Assembly: GCA_964431385.1 (NCBI GenBank) | Contig: CAYSJM010000005.1 | Location: 1 to 64,000 of the forward strand | Source: UTCHB3 sp964431385 | GTDB taxonomy: Bacteria; Bacteroidota; Ignavibacteria; Ignavibacteriales; Ignavibacteriaceae | Length of the DNA stretch: 64,000 bases | Reading direction: 5' to 3' | Part shown: positions 1 to 8,397 of the stretch, piece after piece | Layout: the number at the start of each line of letters is the position of its first letter | How positions within the stretch are numbered: the first letter of the stretch is position 1 | Notes under the pieces: model-generated | Database searches by the model: none | Seen by the model: only the letters and a program-made list of their open reading frames with translations | What the model was told of the DNA's origin: nothing | Program-made: the position numbers and the translations under genes

Positions 1-336
1 CGAGGGCAGAATAAATGTTTAGTTTACAGGAAAAAATAGTAGCAAAGGTGAAAAACGGCTAATTCTGGGGTTGATAAAAAATGATTCGGGAAGAAGAATT
101 GATTTTTTTGACCGACCCACATGCCACTAATTTTTCATCTGAACACGGAAAATTGCGTACTCAAAAATTTTAGCTAAACCCAACCAAATTTTTTGTCCAT
201 ATCGTATTTAGGGAGCCAAAAAAGTGACCCTGCTTTATGTATCTTTTTCCGTTCGGATTTTGTAAATTTTGGATTGGTTTTTTGTATTTAATTTATTTGA
301 TTCATGTTAATTTAAGAGAGAAGAGACATTCCGAAG
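1..336. other. Gene-free left edge
   Basis: No open frame with a plausible start or recognisable product was found in these 336 bases. The stretch is AT-rich and stops interrupt all frames. It should hold the promoter of the secreted protein that starts at 337, but I cannot pick out a convincing promoter or operator. The gene to its left lies outside the window. Confidence 0.6.
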
Positions 337-1254
337 ATGAAACTAAAATTATTCATGTTGTTCATACTGCTACTCAGTAGTGCCACATTCCCACAGTTGA
401 GCAATTTTCTTGTTAAAACTTCAGATGGAGAATTGCAATTTCTCGTATATGGAGAAACTGTTAACCCGTTTGCAATTTATAACGGCTCAGGATCGATTCA
501 GAAAGTAAAGAATATTTCAAAACCGGTAGTCACTGATAAGGTTTTGAGCCTTGACACTTCCAAAATGGACTTCAAAATTTTCCAGACTACTGTCGCAGGT
601 ATAGTGAAATTAAATTTTTACTATTTCGATAAGAAAGAGATTTATCTAATCAAGTTAAACTTTGAAAATGATAAATCTTTCAACAATCTTGAACAATTTC
701 TCGGAACACTGTTTCAGGAAATAAAAGTTGTAAAGGGAGAACCCGGAATCAGTTTCAGAAAAGCCCAATATAAAGCAGATGTTGCCGGGACAGGTACAAA
801 AATTCCCCTCACAGTTACTGCTCTCATCGACTCACGGGCTGGAAAGAAGGAAGTAATCTTTGGATTTACCGATGAACCAGAAGTCTATTCAAAAATTTCT
901 GAATTTGGTTATCCCAAAATTGAAGTTGATCTTAATGCCCTCTCTGAACAGAAACTTTTCGAATATTACAATGTGATGGCTTCGGAGTTATATGAAGTGG
1001 TGGTGGATGCACAAGCTTTTTATAAAAAAGATAAAGCTGCCGGCGGTGGCGGAAATTCATTCGTCGGATATCAGATTCCTGCAAATATGAAAGAGACACA
1101 GAACTGCGTTTTCAGCATCGAATCGGTTACCCCCGGCGAAATAAAACTGATAGCATCATCAAAATTGAATATTCCCGGACAAGATGGAGTAAGCCCGCTT
1201 AAGGTGAGATTTACAACGAGACCGGATGATATGCAGCCTGAAGTGGCAAACTGA
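337..1254 (+). CDS. Exported protein of unknown function (305 aa)
   Basis: I do not recognise the family. Residues 1-19 form a signal peptide (charged start, then a Leu/Phe/Ile-rich core ending in Ser-Ala-Thr-Phe-Pro-Gln), so the product is probably periplasmic or on the surface. The rest alternates short hydrophobic and charged segments as in beta-rich proteins, has a Gly-rich turn near residue 236 and no cysteine pattern or catalytic motif that I can see. The start is ATG at 337; the reading frame is closed by a TGA followed 35 bases later by a clear rho-independent terminator, so this looks like a single-gene transcript. Real gene by length, signal peptide and terminator; function open. 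Confidence 0.8.
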   Translation: MKLKLFMLFILLLSSATFPQLSNFLVKTSDGELQFLVYGETVNPFAIYNGSGSIQKVKNISKPVVTDKVLSLDTSKMDFKIFQTTVAGIVKLNFYYFDKKEIYLIKLNFENDKSFNNLEQFLGTLFQEIKVVKGEPGISFRKAQYKADVAGTGTKIPLTVTALIDSRAGKKEVIFGFTDEPEVYSKISEFGYPKIEVDLNALSEQKLFEYYNVMASELYEVVVDAQAFYKKDKAAGGGGNSFVGYQIPANMKETQNCVFSIESVTPGEIKLIASSKLNIPGQDGVSPLKVRFTTRPDDMQPEVAN

Positions 1255-1288
1255 TTATAATGCTTCACTGTCGTTGTTAATGAATTTT

Positions 1289-1318
1289 GAGGTTGTCAGA
1301 GTGGCAACCTCTTTTTGT
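1289..1318 (+). terminator. Rho-independent terminator
   Basis: GAGGTTG (1289-1295) pairs with CAACCTC (1305-1311) and is followed by a run of T. It ends the transcript of the exported protein at 337-1254. Confidence 0.85.
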
Positions 1319-1419
1319 TTTAAAGACTTTTCGATCAATCAAAAAAAAATAATTCCTTCTGATTGAATCCTTTTCCATCTTTTGTGCATCCGATTAATAC
1401 TGAAAGGAAATAATTATTA

Positions 1420-2202
1420 ATGGAAATAATCACCCTCGTGATAGCATTTTTAGTCGGATTGATAATGGGACTAACAGGTGCAGGAGGTTCAATTCTTACG
1501 GTTCCGGTTTTTACCTATCTATTAAAGCTTGATGTCTTAACCACTACCACCTATTCGTTGTTTGTGGTAGGTACAACCTCGATCGTTGGAGCCATAAAAA
1601 ACATTATTGCAAAAAATGTGGATTTGAAACCGGCGGCTTTATTTGCAATCCCCTCTTTGATAATGGTAGTGATTACACGGGCAATTATTGTACCCCTGAT
1701 CCCCACAACGATATTAAATTTTGGGAGTTACGAGCTTTCTCGTCAGAATCTTCTATTGGGCTTATTTGCAGTGATGATTATTTACGCCGGAGTCTCAATG
1801 CTGAGAAGCCGAAAAGAGAGTGTTCAAAAGCAGCCGGAAAACAGTGGATTATTTTTTCAGGGAAGTGTACTTGGTCTAATAATGGGGCTTCTTGGGGCAG
1901 GTGGTGGTTTTATGATCGTTCCCGTGCTTGTACTTTTTGCCGGTATGGAGATGAAAAAAGCGATTGGCACTTCCCTTCTGATTATTTCAATTAATGCAAT
2001 GAGCGGTTTTCTTGCCGGTTTCGCTCAAATCGAACAAATTGACTGGATTTTACTCGTAAAATTCTCATCGCTTATGATTGCCGGAATTCTCACGGGTGGA
2101 TATTTTACCCCAAAGATAAATACAACTCTCTTAAAAAAAGGTTTCGGTTATTTTATTCTGGTGGTTGCAGCCTATATGATTTTGAAAGAATTTATTTTTT
2201 AA
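1420..2202 (+). CDS. TauE/SafE-family sulfite/anion permease
   Basis: A polytopic inner-membrane protein of 260 residues, the usual size for TauE/SafE (DUF81) permeases, which move sulfite, sulfoacetate or other small sulfur anions. Two internal half-repeats each open with a Gly-rich motif: GLTGAGGSILTVP near residues 18-29 and GLLGAGGGFMIVP near 157-168. Hydrophobic segments cover most of the chain apart from a charged loop around 130-142. Start ATG at 1420 is preceded by GAAAGGAAA. It is followed on the same strand by a rhodanese and an MBL/rhodanese fusion, which supports a role in sulfur-compound export. The substrate is inferred from context only. Confidence 0.9.
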   Translation: MEIITLVIAFLVGLIMGLTGAGGSILTVPVFTYLLKLDVLTTTTYSLFVVGTTSIVGAIKNIIAKNVDLKPAALFAIPSLIMVVITRAIIVPLIPTTILNFGSYELSRQNLLLGLFAVMIIYAGVSMLRSRKESVQKQPENSGLFFQGSVLGLIMGLLGAGGGFMIVPVLVLFAGMEMKKAIGTSLLIISINAMSGFLAGFAQIEQIDWILLVKFSSLMIAGILTGGYFTPKINTTLLKKGFGYFILVVAAYMILKEFIF

Positions 2203-2258
2203 TTTACAGATTGCTCTTTCAGTCTGAACGAAAAGTTTTATAAATATAAGGAGATACA

Positions 2259-2600
2259 ATGTTAAGAAATCTATTTTTTGGAAGCAGCAAGGTGAAAAAC
2301 CTTTCTGCAAACGAATTTCACGATGCCTTCAAAGGTGATGCCAATTCTGTGGTACTGGATGTAAGAACTGCGGGTGAAGTCTCAGGAGGCTACATCCCGG
2401 GTGCAAAAAACATCGATTTGATGTCACCCGGTTTTGCCAACCAGATCGAAAAATTAGATAAAAATAAAAGTTACTACATCTACTGCAGAAGTGGCAGCAG
2501 GAGTTATCAGGCTGGTATGATAATGGCAAAAGCCGGATTTGAGAAGGTTTTTAACCTTTCAGGCGGGATTATGAGTTGGAAATTTGAAATTAAAAGATAA
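2259..2600 (+). CDS. Single-domain rhodanese
   Basis: A 113-residue rhodanese (thiosulfate/persulfide sulfurtransferase) domain. It has the N-terminal VVLDVRT signature (residues 31-37) and the active-site loop with Cys76 in the YCRSGSRS context, so it should carry a persulfide. There is no signal peptide, so it is probably cytoplasmic. A strong AAGGAG sits 7 bases before ATG 2259. Only 11 bases separate its stop from the next gene, the MBL/rhodanese fusion, so the two are almost certainly co-transcribed and probably hand sulfane sulfur between them. Confidence 0.93.
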   Translation: MLRNLFFGSSKVKNLSANEFHDAFKGDANSVVLDVRTAGEVSGGYIPGAKNIDLMSPGFANQIEKLDKNKSYYIYCRSGSRSYQAGMIMAKAGFEKVFNLSGGIMSWKFEIKR

Positions 2601-2611
2601 GGAGTCAGATA

Positions 2612-4024
2612 ATGTTTTTTAAGCACATTTATGAACCGGGTCTTGCTCATGCAAGTTATATTGTTGGCTGTCAAAAAACGGGTGAAGCACTCGTTATTGA
2701 TCCTAAAAGGGATATTGAGGATTATTTAAAAATCGCAGAACAAGAAAAATTAAGAATAACCCATATAGCTGAAACTCACATTCACGCCGATTTCCTCGCC
2801 GGTTCTCAAGAACTGGCAGAAGTAACGGGTGCAAAATTGTATCTCTCTGACGAAGGAGGGGCTGATTGGGAATATTCGTTCCCACATGTTGGATTAAAAG
2901 ATAAAGACTTTTTTATGGTGGGCAATCTTAAAATTGAAGTAATGCATTCACCCGGTCATACTCCCGAACATATTTCATTTATACTCACAGATACCCCTGC
3001 CTCACCCCACCCCGTGATGATTTTCACAGGTGATTTTGTATTTGTTGGTGATGTCGGAAGACCTGATCTTTTAGAAAAAGCTGCGGGAATTGCCGGGACA
3101 AAAGAGACCGGTGCCAGACAGATGTTTTACTCCCTAAAAAAATTCAGTAATCTGCCTGACCATCTCCAGGTCTGGCCTGCTCACGGTGCCGGTTCTGCAT
3201 GTGGTAAAGCACTTGGTTCGGTTCCCAGCTCCACTGTTGGTTATGAAAAGCTTGTAAATTGGGCTTTTAAAATCGATGATGAAGAAAAATTTGTAGAAGC
3301 ACTTCTTGAGGGACAACCTGAACCCCCAAAATATTTTGCACAAATGAAGAGATTAAATAAGACCACGAGACCACTTCTTACAAAGGTTCCTGAACCAGCA
3401 AAAATGCACACTGAAAATATTTTGGAAGCAATTAATTCGGGAATCAGAATTATTGACACCAGAAATAAACTTTCTTTCTCGGGCGGGCACATTCCCGGCA
3501 GTATAAATATTCAAGATAATTCTGCTTTTAGTACCTGGGCTGGCTGGATTCTTAATTATCAAGATCCATTTATATTAGTAGCACCATCATTTCGTGTTGA
3601 AGCTTTAACAAAAGCCCTGATTCGAATCGGATTGGATAATGTTTATGGTTTTATCGAAGATGTTGAAGAACTTGCTAATGCAGGACTCGAATTAGAGATT
3701 CTTAAACAGTTTACTTGCAACGACCTCGCCCAAAACAGGGATGAGTGTTTTATTCTCGATGTACGAAATGAGACGGAAAGAATTGCGGCAAGAATTGATG
3801 ATTCCACTCATATTTTCGCAGGTTACATTACTGAACAGGTTGAGGCTCTTCCATCTGACAAGACCATAGTTGTGCATTGTGCCGGTGGTGACAGGTCGGC
3901 TATTGCAGCAAGTTTATTGCTCTCGATGGGATTTGATAATGTAGTGAATCTAACAGGCGGAATAAACGCCTGGATTCAAAGTGGCCATCCAATAATTAGC
4001 GGGCCCGAACTACAAACTGCTTAA
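2612..4024 (+). CDS. Metallo-beta-lactamase/rhodanese fusion, persulfide-dioxygenase-like
   Basis: A 470-residue fusion. Residues 1-250 are an MBL-fold domain of the ETHE1 (persulfide dioxygenase) / glyoxalase-II-like group, with metal ligands visible in THIHADFLAG (His56, His58, Asp60), His116 in SPGHTPEH, Asp141 in GDFVFVGD, and His191 in PAHGAGSACG. Two rhodanese domains follow: about 265-355, which lacks a cysteine in the active-site loop and is probably inactive, and about 370-465, with Cys423 in VVHCAGGDRS. ETHE1-type enzymes oxidise glutathione or low-molecular-weight persulfide to sulfite; sulfite could then leave through the upstream permease. Good AAGGAG before ATG 2612. Exact substrate is inferred. 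Confidence 0.92.
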   Translation: MFFKHIYEPGLAHASYIVGCQKTGEALVIDPKRDIEDYLKIAEQEKLRITHIAETHIHADFLAGSQELAEVTGAKLYLSDEGGADWEYSFPHVGLKDKDFFMVGNLKIEVMHSPGHTPEHISFILTDTPASPHPVMIFTGDFVFVGDVGRPDLLEKAAGIAGTKETGARQMFYSLKKFSNLPDHLQVWPAHGAGSACGKALGSVPSSTVGYEKLVNWAFKIDDEEKFVEALLEGQPEPPKYFAQMKRLNKTTRPLLTKVPEPAKMHTENILEAINSGIRIIDTRNKLSFSGGHIPGSINIQDNSAFSTWAGWILNYQDPFILVAPSFRVEALTKALIRIGLDNVYGFIEDVEELANAGLELEILKQFTCNDLAQNRDECFILDVRNETERIAARIDDSTHIFAGYITEQVEALPSDKTIVVHCAGGDRSAIAASLLLSMGFDNVVNLTGGINAWIQSGHPIISGPELQTA

Positions 4025-4054
4025 GTGACCGGAAAAATCTCTAATTATTAAAAT

Positions 4055-4672
4055 CTATTTCCGCTGGTACACAATCCCGAGCGTTAGAGGCGAATCTCCT
4101 GATTTTGAAAGGATTATTCCAATCTGGGTTCCGGGATTGTCGTTCCAATCAGCAGTGAAAATTTTGTTACCCGAGACCAGACCTTCCGTTTCGGATTTCA
4201 CATCCTCTGTTTTTGACGAATCATTTAACACAACTTCATCAGCCGAGGCTTTGCCCAACTCTTTCTCCAGTTGAGATTTCACCGACTTATAGATTGAGAT
4301 TGCTTCATCCGGTTTTTTTTCATTTACTTCAAACCGAATTGTACCCGAATAAAGAGTGCCCGACTCGTCGAAAAAATAATAAACTTCTGCTTTATGACCA
4401 TAGACTTCACCTGAAAAAACGATTCGTGAGGAATCTCCCCCTGTCAATTTCAGTTTTTCATTTTTCTTAACTTCATCCGCGGTCATCCCCCACTGAACTG
4501 CCCGGAATCCTCTTACTGCGGTCTGTTGAGGCTCTTCGGTTTCAGCGGGTTTTTCGCTTTTTGAACAACCGGTAAAAGTGAATAAAAGGGGCAATCCGAG
4601 TAGAATAACAAACGAAGTTATGGTACGAAACGAATTTATTTTAATTATAAATCGATGGTATGATGTGATCAT
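4055..4672 (-). CDS. Predicted lipoprotein of unknown function (205 aa)
   Basis: The N-terminus is a long hydrophobic signal followed by FTFTGC-SKSEK, with Cys36 as the probable lipidation site; Ser-Lys after the Cys and an acidic linker (residues 42-50) are typical of Bacteroidota lipoproteins. The mature part (about 55-205) is a small alpha/beta domain with the phrase VQWGMTADEVK, which recalls short repeats seen in other exported bacterial proteins; I cannot assign a function. It is convergent with the sulfur operon (31 bases apart) and sits after the archaemetzincin gene on the same strand. Confidence 0.8.
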   Translation of the reverse strand: MITSYHRFIIKINSFRTITSFVILLGLPLLFTFTGCSKSEKPAETEEPQQTAVRGFRAVQWGMTADEVKKNEKLKLTGGDSSRIVFSGEVYGHKAEVYYFFDESGTLYSGTIRFEVNEKKPDEAISIYKSVKSQLEKELGKASADEVVLNDSSKTEDVKSETEGLVSGNKIFTADWNDNPGTQIGIILSKSGDSPLTLGIVYQRK

Positions 4673-4709
4673 TTTAATCTGTCCGAATGTAAATATTGCA
4701 AATCTAAAT

Positions 4710-5270
4710 TTACGAAATATTTATTTTCTTAAAGCACTCTTGACAATAAAAACTCCCTTTGATGTCAATTTCTTCAACGGAAGTGGAAGTATGCATGACA
4801 CAGTCCCACTCGAGGCAATGTACAAGCCCCATATTGTGACCAAGTTCATGATAAACCTCCTTTAGAGTTCGCGTAAAAAGAAGGTCAAAGTCGGCTTCAC
4901 CTGTGTATAGTTCCTCATGTAATCTGAAGAGGGAAACCACAGAAAGTTTCCCTCTTAATTGTGCTTCGCCATATACATATTTGAAGACCGGATTAAACAA
5001 ATCAACATTTAAAAGGGCCATCCTGAAAGCGGTATTCCCATTGTGTGTTATCACAAGGTGTTGTAAAATATCCGGCGTGTAATACTGATTTCTTTCTTCG
5101 TTGAATGCAGTTTCCAGATCGAATAACGATTCATATTGATGCACTTCCAATGGAAGTTTGTTCTCAACATCCGTTTTAATTTTTTTGAACAGAATTGAAT
5201 CGTTGAAACCGAGAAATTCGATTTCAAATATCTTTTTGGTATTCTTTTTCGTGAATAATTTTTTGAACAA
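4710..5270 (-). CDS. amzA: Archaemetzincin-family metallopeptidase
   Basis: A 186-residue protein carrying the full archaemetzincin signature: zinc site H141-E142-x-x-H145-x-x-G-x-x-H151 followed at once by Cys152, Cys157, Met159 (the Met-turn), and a Cys176-x-x-Cys179 pair, which in this family binds a second structural zinc. Length matches the prokaryotic family (about 180 residues). No signal peptide, so cytoplasmic; the natural substrate of the family is not known. No ATG exists near the expected N-terminus; the frame opens only after the end of the response-regulator gene, and TTG at 5270 gives a sensible start (MFKKLFTKK). It is 19 bases downstream of the sigma-54 regulator and probably in the same transcript. 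Confidence 0.9.
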   Translation of the reverse strand: MFKKLFTKKNTKKIFEIEFLGFNDSILFKKIKTDVENKLPLEVHQYESLFDLETAFNEERNQYYTPDILQHLVITHNGNTAFRMALLNVDLFNPVFKYVYGEAQLRGKLSVVSLFRLHEELYTGEADFDLLFTRTLKEVYHELGHNMGLVHCLEWDCVMHTSTSVEEIDIKGSFYCQECFKKINIS

Positions 5271-5289
5271 ACTACAACCCGGTGATACT

Positions 5290-6621
5290 TCAGCGTTCGA
5301 TATTGTATTTATTCATTTTGTTGTAAAGTGTAACCCTGTCGATACCGAGAACTTTAGCAACCTTCGAAATATTGAATCCATACTTTTCCAACATTCTGAT
5401 AATGTGTTTTTTCTCCACCATTTCCAGAGCCTCATCTTCATCAGGTTTTTGTGCATGAATGTTAAACGGAAGATCATCAGGTTTTAGCTCACCACTTCTT
5501 CTTATAACCACTGCCCGCTCGATTGCATTTTCAAGTTCCCTAACATTTCCGGGCCAAGAGTAGTATTGCAAAAATTCCATTGCATCTTTTGAGATTCCTT
5601 TAATATTTCTGTTCATTCCCGAAGCAAATTTTTGCAAAAAATGTTCAGCAAGTAGTGGAATATCATCCTTCCGATCCCGAAGTGGAGGTATAGTTAAACT
5701 AAAAACATTCAATCTGTAATAAAGGTCTTCTCTAAATCTTCCCTCTTTTACCATCTCTTCGAGAGACTCATTGGTTGCACAGATTACTCTAAAATTACTC
5801 GAAATCAGATCATTCCCACCAACTCGCGTAAACTGTTTCGATTCAATGACTCTGAGTAAATCGATCTGTGTTTTAGGTGATACCAGTCCAATCTCATCGA
5901 GAAAGATGGTACCGTTATCAGCGAGTTCAAATTTTCCTTTTCGTTTATATTGTGCACCGGTAAATGCCCCCCTTTCGTGCCCAAAGAGTTCACTCTCGAG
6001 CAAAGTTTCCGGAAGTGCACCACAATTCACCGTGATCATGGGGAAATATTTACGCGGTGAATTGATGTGAATGGCTTTGGCAACCAATTCTTTACCTGTT
6101 CCACTCTCACCATAAATAAGAACCGTTGTATCAGCTCCCGCAACCGTGTTAATCAACTCGTAAATCTTTCTCATTTCAGGAGATTCACCTATCAGATTAT
6201 CAGGTTTTATCAGGTCCTCAATTCGCTCTTTCAGTTTCCTGTTTTCGTTAACGAGTTCTCTATCCTTTAATGCTTTGTGAATAAGATGAGTAAGCTCATC
6301 GGGATCAACGGGTTTTGTAACATAATCGTAAGCCCCCTCCTTAAGTGCCTGAATTGCAGTGGTAACAGATGCAAAAGCCGTAATCATTATAACTGTTGCA
6401 TGAATATCGATCTGTTTAATCTTTGCCAGCAATTCCAGACCGCTCATTCCAGGCATTTTGATATCGAGCAAAACGATATCAAATTTATCAACTTCATAAA
6501 CTTTAAGGGCTTCTTCACCGCTATCGACCGGGGTTACATCAAAACCTTCTTCTTCAAACCAATGAAATAGCGATTCTCTAAATATTTTTTCATCGTCAAC
6601 TACTAAAATTCTCTTTCCCAT
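5290..6621 (-). CDS. Sigma-54-dependent NtrC-type response regulator
   Basis: 443 residues in the classical three-domain layout. Receiver 1-120 with phospho-acceptor Asp53 (VLLDIKMPG) and Lys103 (VTKPVD). AAA+ domain about 140-375: Walker A GESGTGKE (171-178), the sigma-54 contact loop GAFTGA (218-223), Walker B GTIFLDE (237-243). C-terminal Fis-type helix-turn-helix about 400-440. It therefore activates RpoN promoters when phosphorylated. Its start codon overlaps by one base (TAATG) the stop of the upstream histidine kinase, its obvious partner. The divergent multihaem-cytochrome operon is the likeliest target, but I do not see a -24/-12 element there. Confidence 0.96.
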   Translation of the reverse strand: MGKRILVVDDEKIFRESLFHWFEEEGFDVTPVDSGEEALKVYEVDKFDIVLLDIKMPGMSGLELLAKIKQIDIHATVIMITAFASVTTAIQALKEGAYDYVTKPVDPDELTHLIHKALKDRELVNENRKLKERIEDLIKPDNLIGESPEMRKIYELINTVAGADTTVLIYGESGTGKELVAKAIHINSPRKYFPMITVNCGALPETLLESELFGHERGAFTGAQYKRKGKFELADNGTIFLDEIGLVSPKTQIDLLRVIESKQFTRVGGNDLISSNFRVICATNESLEEMVKEGRFREDLYYRLNVFSLTIPPLRDRKDDIPLLAEHFLQKFASGMNRNIKGISKDAMEFLQYYSWPGNVRELENAIERAVVIRRSGELKPDDLPFNIHAQKPDEDEALEMVEKKHIIRMLEKYGFNISKVAKVLGIDRVTLYNKMNKYNIER

Positions 6622-8201
6622 TATTTAACTCTCGGTAATGTTATCAAAATTGTTGTACCTCTGTTCGAAGTTTTCTCCACTTCCACATTTCCTTCGTGTG
6701 CATGAATAATGCCATATACGACGGAAAGACCCAAACCCGTTCCTCGAACTGCCTCTTTTGTTGAATAAAATGGTTCAAAGATGTGCGGCAGATCTTTTTC
6801 TGCGATTCCACACCCCTGATCGATTATTCTGATGTTAATCAACTCACCGGCATCATCCACCTTAACGGTTATTGTCCCTCCCCCACTCATCGCCTCGATG
6901 GCGTTAATCAAGAGTGAAAGGATAACCTGTTGTATTTTTTGCGGATTACCATTCACAATTACAGGTTCTGTTGGAATCTCTTTTACAAGTTTTATCTGAT
7001 TTATCTCAAGGTGGTGATTTATAAGCATTTCTGAACGGGAGATAATTTCAGCAAGATTTGAGTAAAGATATTGTTCATCACCCCGATGTGAGAAGAGAAG
7101 CAGATCTTTAACAATGCCACCACATCTTTCCGACTCTTCGGCGATCAGAGTGAGAAACTTGATAATGTCCTGAAATTCATCCTCTTTTTGCTGCTTATTA
7201 AGCTTTTTGATAATGAGTCTTGCATAATTGAGGATGCCGGCGAGTGGATTGTTTAATTCGTGAGCCACAGTTGCAGAAAGTTTCCCAAGTGAGGCGAGTT
7301 TCTCGACTTGAATTATCCCTGCATAAACATTTTTTAGCTCATCAGTTTTTTCTTCAATTTTTGTATTGAGAGTGTCATTCCACTCTTTTATCTCCTTGTA
7401 GGCACTATCGAGCTTCATCGACATCTCGTTGAATTGAGATGCCATCTCTCCAAATTCATCGTTGCTCTCCAATTCAATTTTGTAATTAAGATTTCCACCC
7501 GCTATCTGTCCAATTCCTTTGGTAATCTTTTTAATTGGCCTGATAACAAGAAATGTAACCAGAAGCCCCGTCAAGAGAGAAATAATAGCCATACCGACCA
7601 ACGAATTTGTTATTACGGTCTCAATATTCGCCTCAACTATGTCGTCTATGTTTTCGAGCGACATCTTCACTTCCAAAATTCCCAATATCTTCGAACTATG
7701 CTCGTCTGAGTGACATCCGGAAGTGGAGCAATCTTTTTCATTCTCTATCGGATTTAGCAAGAGCATATATTTGTTGGTGCCATCGTTCACTATCCTTCGC
7801 CTGTCGATGAGGGATAATTTCTCGAGTGGGCGCTGATTTGAAGAATGGCACGGAGAGCAGATATCTGACTTGATACTCACACTCTGCTTTAAATATTTTT
7901 TATCCCCCGAGAACCTTACGAATCCCTCTTTATCGTACAGTTTAATTGAGAGTATTCCATCTTTTTTCTCAAGATTTTTAAAAATCTCATTTACATGTTC
8001 TTTTGAGTTGAGGATCATGCTGTAGCGAGTGGAATTTTTAATCAATTCACTAAGGTTGTAGGCATTGGTCGAGAGAGACTCGATCATGTCTTCTCTGAGT
8101 TTGGCAGTGGTCAGGAGAGTTTGGGTAACAAGCATAACAACCAAAACGGCTGAAGTTATAAATACTAATTTGAAGCTGAGGCTTCCGGTAATCTTTTTCA
8201 T
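6621..8201 (-). CDS. Sensor histidine kinase with haem-c motifs in its periplasmic domain
   Basis: 526 residues from ATG 8201; the frame extends a little further to a TTG at 8228, but the ATG gives a normal signal anchor. Order: TM1 about 9-32; periplasmic region about 33-196; TM2 about 197-220; HAMP about 221-273; coiled coil; HisKA with phospho-His314 in ATVAHELNNPLAG; HATPase with the N box (LLINAIEAM), G1 (DQGCGIA) and G2 (GTGLGLSVV). The periplasmic part contains CSPCH (115-119), a canonical haem-c site, and CSTSGCH (158-164), a CX4CH variant. The sensor may thus bind one or two haems and read redox state or a gas ligand. It is translationally coupled to the response regulator and divergent from the cytochrome operon. 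Confidence 0.95.
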   Translation of the reverse strand: MKKITGSLSFKLVFITSAVLVVMLVTQTLLTTAKLREDMIESLSTNAYNLSELIKNSTRYSMILNSKEHVNEIFKNLEKKDGILSIKLYDKEGFVRFSGDKKYLKQSVSIKSDICSPCHSSNQRPLEKLSLIDRRRIVNDGTNKYMLLLNPIENEKDCSTSGCHSDEHSSKILGILEVKMSLENIDDIVEANIETVITNSLVGMAIISLLTGLLVTFLVIRPIKKITKGIGQIAGGNLNYKIELESNDEFGEMASQFNEMSMKLDSAYKEIKEWNDTLNTKIEEKTDELKNVYAGIIQVEKLASLGKLSATVAHELNNPLAGILNYARLIIKKLNKQQKEDEFQDIIKFLTLIAEESERCGGIVKDLLLFSHRGDEQYLYSNLAEIISRSEMLINHHLEINQIKLVKEIPTEPVIVNGNPQKIQQVILSLLINAIEAMSGGGTITVKVDDAGELINIRIIDQGCGIAEKDLPHIFEPFYSTKEAVRGTGLGLSVVYGIIHAHEGNVEVEKTSNRGTTILITLPRVK

Positions 8202-8228
8202 CTTAATTTTCGTAAATAAAAAAATCAA

Positions 8229-8397
8229 TTCACATAGTTAAATTATAATAATTTAGTATATTAAAAGAATCAAATTTTGATTTTTTTGGCACTTCTAAAA
8301 ATATTTTTTGCAAAATGCAGAATTTATTTGGAAGTGTCCGAAAAATACCTTAATTTTTAGTTTCTCATAATTGTTATAATTATATCGGTTCTATTTT
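8229..8397. promoter_or_regulatory. Divergent control region between kinase and cytochrome operon
   Basis: This AT-rich spacer must hold the promoters of both the kinase/regulator and the barrel/cytochrome operons. Visible dyads: ATCAAATTTTGAT (8269-8281) and an imperfect pair GGCACTTC (8288-8295) / GAAGTGTCC (8331-8339), about four helical turns apart centre to centre. Such spaced half-sites would suit an enhancer-binding protein, but no GG-N10-GC promoter is seen. The sites are a suggestion from symmetry alone. Confidence 0.4.

Noticed and set aside
8281..8320. TTGGCAC ... TTTTGC as a sigma-54 promoter before the cytochrome operon
   Set aside because: The two parts are about 15 bases apart instead of 5, so the GG and GC do not have the needed spacing.
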